Below are positions 4,153-6,253 of a stretch of 6,253 nucleotides of DNA, one piece after another. Position numbers and translations under genes: made by a program. The stretch comes from Clostridiales bacterium (GTDB taxonomy: Bacteria > Bacillota > Clostridia > Saccharofermentanales > UBA5734). Position 1 is the stretch's first letter, and each line of letters begins with the position of its first letter. The notes beneath the pieces are model-generated. The model searched no databases. It had not been told where the DNA came from and saw nothing but the letters and a program-made list of their open reading frames with translations. The stretch is taken from NCBI GenBank assembly GCA_003532195.1, contig DOFA01000247.1, positions 1 to 6,253 on the forward strand, in the 5' to 3' direction.

Positions 4153-6253
4153 ATGGAAAAAATTTATCAAATGACTTTGGCCGGCCGACCGCTGGTCATC
4201 GAAACTGGCCGCCTGGCGCAATTTGCCAACGGCACTTGTCTGGTTCGCTATGGTGATACCGCGATTCTGACTACAGCGACAGCATCAAAGGAACCGCGAG
4301 CTGGTATCGACTATTTCCCGTTGAGTGTCGATTACGAAGAGAAGCAATACAGCGTCGGCAAAATCCCCGGCGGCTTCATCAAGAGGGAAGGCCGCCCGAC
4401 AGAGAAAGCCGTGCTCGTATCCCGGGTTATCGACCGCCCGATGCGGCCGTTGTTCCCTAAGGACCTGCGCAACGATGTGGTGGTCGCCAATCTCGTCCTT
4501 TCGGTTGACCAGGATTGCTCTCCGGAAATTGCCGCAATGATTGGCTCATCAATCGCGGTTGCGATTTCCGACATCCCCTGGAACGGACCGATTGCCGGCG
4601 TTCAGGTGGGACTGGTTGACGGCAAGGCAGTCATCAATCCAGATGAGAAACAGCGTGCGGTCAGCCAGATGATGGTTACCGTGGCGGGAACCGAAGCAAA
4701 AATCTGCATGATCGAAGCCGGCGCCAATGAAGTGCCGGATGAAGTGATGTTGCAAGCCATTATCGAGGGTCATCAGACCATTCAGGAAATCTGTGCTTTC
4801 ATTAAAAATATTGTCTCGGAAATCGGCCTGCCGAAATTCAGCTATACCTCTTCGAATATCCCGGAAGAAGCGTTTGCCGCGGTCAAGGATTTTGCCTATG
4901 CCCAAATGCGTGAAGCGGTCCTGTCAGACGATAAAAATGTGCGCGACCGACAGGTTGGCGCCCTGAAGGCCGCCGTAACCGAACACATTACGGCGCTCAA
5001 TCCCGAATGGACAGCCTTTGTTGGCGACGCCATGTATAAGCTGGAGAAGAAAGTCGTCCGTGAATACCTGTTTAAAGAGCATCGCCGGGTTGATAGCCGG
5101 GCGCTCGACGAGATCCGTCCGCTTTCCGCCCAAGTCGGTTTGCTGCCCCGGGTTCATGGCACCGGTCTTTTCCAGCGCGGCCAGACCCAGGTTCTGACAA
5201 CCTGCACCCTGGCTCCGCTGTCCAAGGCCCAGGTGCTGGAAGGACTGGACAACGAAGAACAAAAGCGCTACATGCATCATTACAACATGCCCGGCTACAG
5301 CACAGGGGAAGCCAAGACATCCCGTTCGCCTGGCCGGCGCGAAATTGGACACGGCGCCTTGGCCGAACGCTCGCTGATCCCGGTTCTGCCCAGTGAAGAC
5401 GATTTTCCGTATGCCATCCGCTGTGTTTCGGAGATTCTGATGTCGAACGGTTCGACTTCGCAAGGTTCGGTCTGCGCCAGCACCCTGGCTTTGATGGACG
5501 CCGGAGTTCCGATCAAGAAGCCGGTCGCCGGCATATCTTCCGGCTTGATTGTCAATGAAGACAACGACCAGGACTATCTGGTCTTCATGGACATTCAAGG
5601 GATTGAAGACTTCTTCGGCGATATGGACTTCAAAGTAGCCGGAACCACCGAAGGGATCACTTCGATTCAAGTTGACATTAAAGTTGACGGGCTCTCCTAT
5701 GACATCATCCGCGACGCATTTGCCATGACGCACAAAGGGCGCCTGCAAATCATCAACGAAGCGATTTTGCCGTGCATCGACAAACCGCGCAGCGACCTGT
5801 CGCCTTATGCTCCCAAGATCATTCAAATCACGATACCGGTCGATAAGATTCGTGAAGTTATCGGTTCCGGCGGCAAAGTGATCAACCGTATCATTGATGA
5901 AACCGGTGTTGAGATCGACATTGAAGATGACGGCCGCGTCTTTGTCGCTTCCCCGAATACCGAAGCCGCCAATCGCGCCCTGGCGATGATCCTGGGCATT
6001 GCCAACGATCCCGAACCTGGCCAGGTCTTTTCCGGCAAGGTGACGCGTTTAATGAATTTCGGCGCTTTTGTCGAGTTTTTACCGGGAAAAGAAGGTTTGG
6101 TCCATATTTCCAAGATGGCCTGGCGGCGTGTGGATAAAGTTGAAGATGTCGTCAAGGAAGGCGATTCGGTTACCGTCAAGGTCGTCGAGATCGACGGCCA
6201 GGGCAGAATCAATCTGTCGATGCGGGATTGCCTCGAGAAACCGGCTGACTACC
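4153..6253 (+). CDS. pnp: Polyribonucleotide nucleotidyltransferase (PNPase), 3' end outside window
   Basis: PNPase degrades RNA 3' to 5' by phosphorolysis and can add tails; it works as a ring-shaped trimer. The frame is open for 700 codons to the window edge. Domains: first RNase PH-like domain (about 1-215, with YFPLSVDYEEKQYSVGKIPG and REGRP), helical linker (about 240-310), second RNase PH-like domain (about 312-545), KH domain (about 557-615, with GXXG as GSGG at 571-574) and S1 domain (about 623-692, with NFGAFVEF and KEGLVHIS). Active-site features are FQRGQTQ (340-346), the phosphate-binding SNGSTS (431-436), and GIEDFFGDMDFKVAGT with Asp486 and Asp492, the same numbers as the essential pair in E. 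coli. One oddity is the entry motif of the second PH domain, RVDSR (312-316) where RxDGR is usual. Families run about 690-720 residues, so only a short C-terminal tail is missing. Confidence 0.98.
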   Translation, partial: MEKIYQMTLAGRPLVIETGRLAQFANGTCLVRYGDTAILTTATASKEPRAGIDYFPLSVDYEEKQYSVGKIPGGFIKREGRPTEKAVLVSRVIDRPMRPLFPKDLRNDVVVANLVLSVDQDCSPEIAAMIGSSIAVAISDIPWNGPIAGVQVGLVDGKAVINPDEKQRAVSQMMVTVAGTEAKICMIEAGANEVPDEVMLQAIIEGHQTIQEICAFIKNIVSEIGLPKFSYTSSNIPEEAFAAVKDFAYAQMREAVLSDDKNVRDRQVGALKAAVTEHITALNPEWTAFVGDAMYKLEKKVVREYLFKEHRRVDSRALDEIRPLSAQVGLLPRVHGTGLFQRGQTQVLTTCTLAPLSKAQVLEGLDNEEQKRYMHHYNMPGYSTGEAKTSRSPGRREIGHGALAERSLIPVLPSEDDFPYAIRCVSEILMSNGSTSQGSVCASTLALMDAGVPIKKPVAGISSGLIVNEDNDQDYLVFMDIQGIEDFFGDMDFKVAGTTEGITSIQVDIKVDGLSYDIIRDAFAMTHKGRLQIINEAILPCIDKPRSDLSPYAPKIIQITIPVDKIREVIGSGGKVINRIIDETGVEIDIEDDGRVFVASPNTEAANRALAMILGIANDPEPGQVFSGKVTRLMNFGAFVEFLPGKEGLVHISKMAWRRVDKVEDVVKEGDSVTVKVVEIDGQGRINLSMRDCLEKPADY

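Noticed and set aside
4924..5826. 300-codon open frame on the minus strand opposite pnp
   Set aside because: It lies wholly opposite the PNPase coding region, shows no recognisable motif and is the kind of shadow frame expected from GC-rich codon use. The other minus-strand frames are the same.

Overview
The window is a housekeeping stretch of a bacterial chromosome, moderately GC-rich, with every recognisable gene on the + strand. It most likely comes from a member of the Bacillota (Firmicutes) on the clostridial/negativicute side. Two things point that way: the gene order primary sigma factor - trmK - Nif3-family gene - RNase P RNA, which I know from Firmicutes, and an RNase P RNA of class A rather than the class B typical of Bacilli. 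The exact lineage cannot be read from the sequence.

Layout. Positions 2-553 hold the C-terminal 183 residues of an RpoD-type sigma factor, cut by the left window edge. trmK (540-1250) overlaps it by 14 bases, and a Nif3-like gene (1250-2044) overlaps trmK by one base, so the three look like one translationally coupled operon. A near-consensus sigma-70 promoter (TTGCCG, 17 bp, TATAAT) lies inside the last codons of the Nif3 gene and points at rnpB (2041-2390). The first helix of that RNA, P1, includes the Nif3 stop codon. Only 28 bases after rnpB comes purM (2419-3591), of the roughly 390-residue type that I associate with Bacteroidota, standing alone with no other purine gene. A second strong promoter (TTTACA, 17 bp, extended -10 TGCTAGAAT) then drives rpsO (3729-3992), through a short structured leader. 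A textbook intrinsic terminator (4009-4039) separates rpsO from pnp (4153 to the right edge, 700 codons present). The pnp leader can fold into a hairpin that buries its Shine-Dalgarno sequence, and an upstream segment could compete for one arm of that hairpin.

How it fits together. The products cover transcription (sigma), tRNA processing and modification (RNase P RNA, TrmK), ribosome assembly (S15) and RNA decay (PNPase), plus one purine-synthesis enzyme. The sigma fragment keeps the residues that read -35 and extended -10 elements, and the two promoters seen here are of that class. I found no mobile element, CRISPR array, tRNA or obviously new protein system. The items most worth a second look are the nested nif3/rnpB/purM junctions, the odd PurM type in this setting, and the rpsO and pnp leaders.
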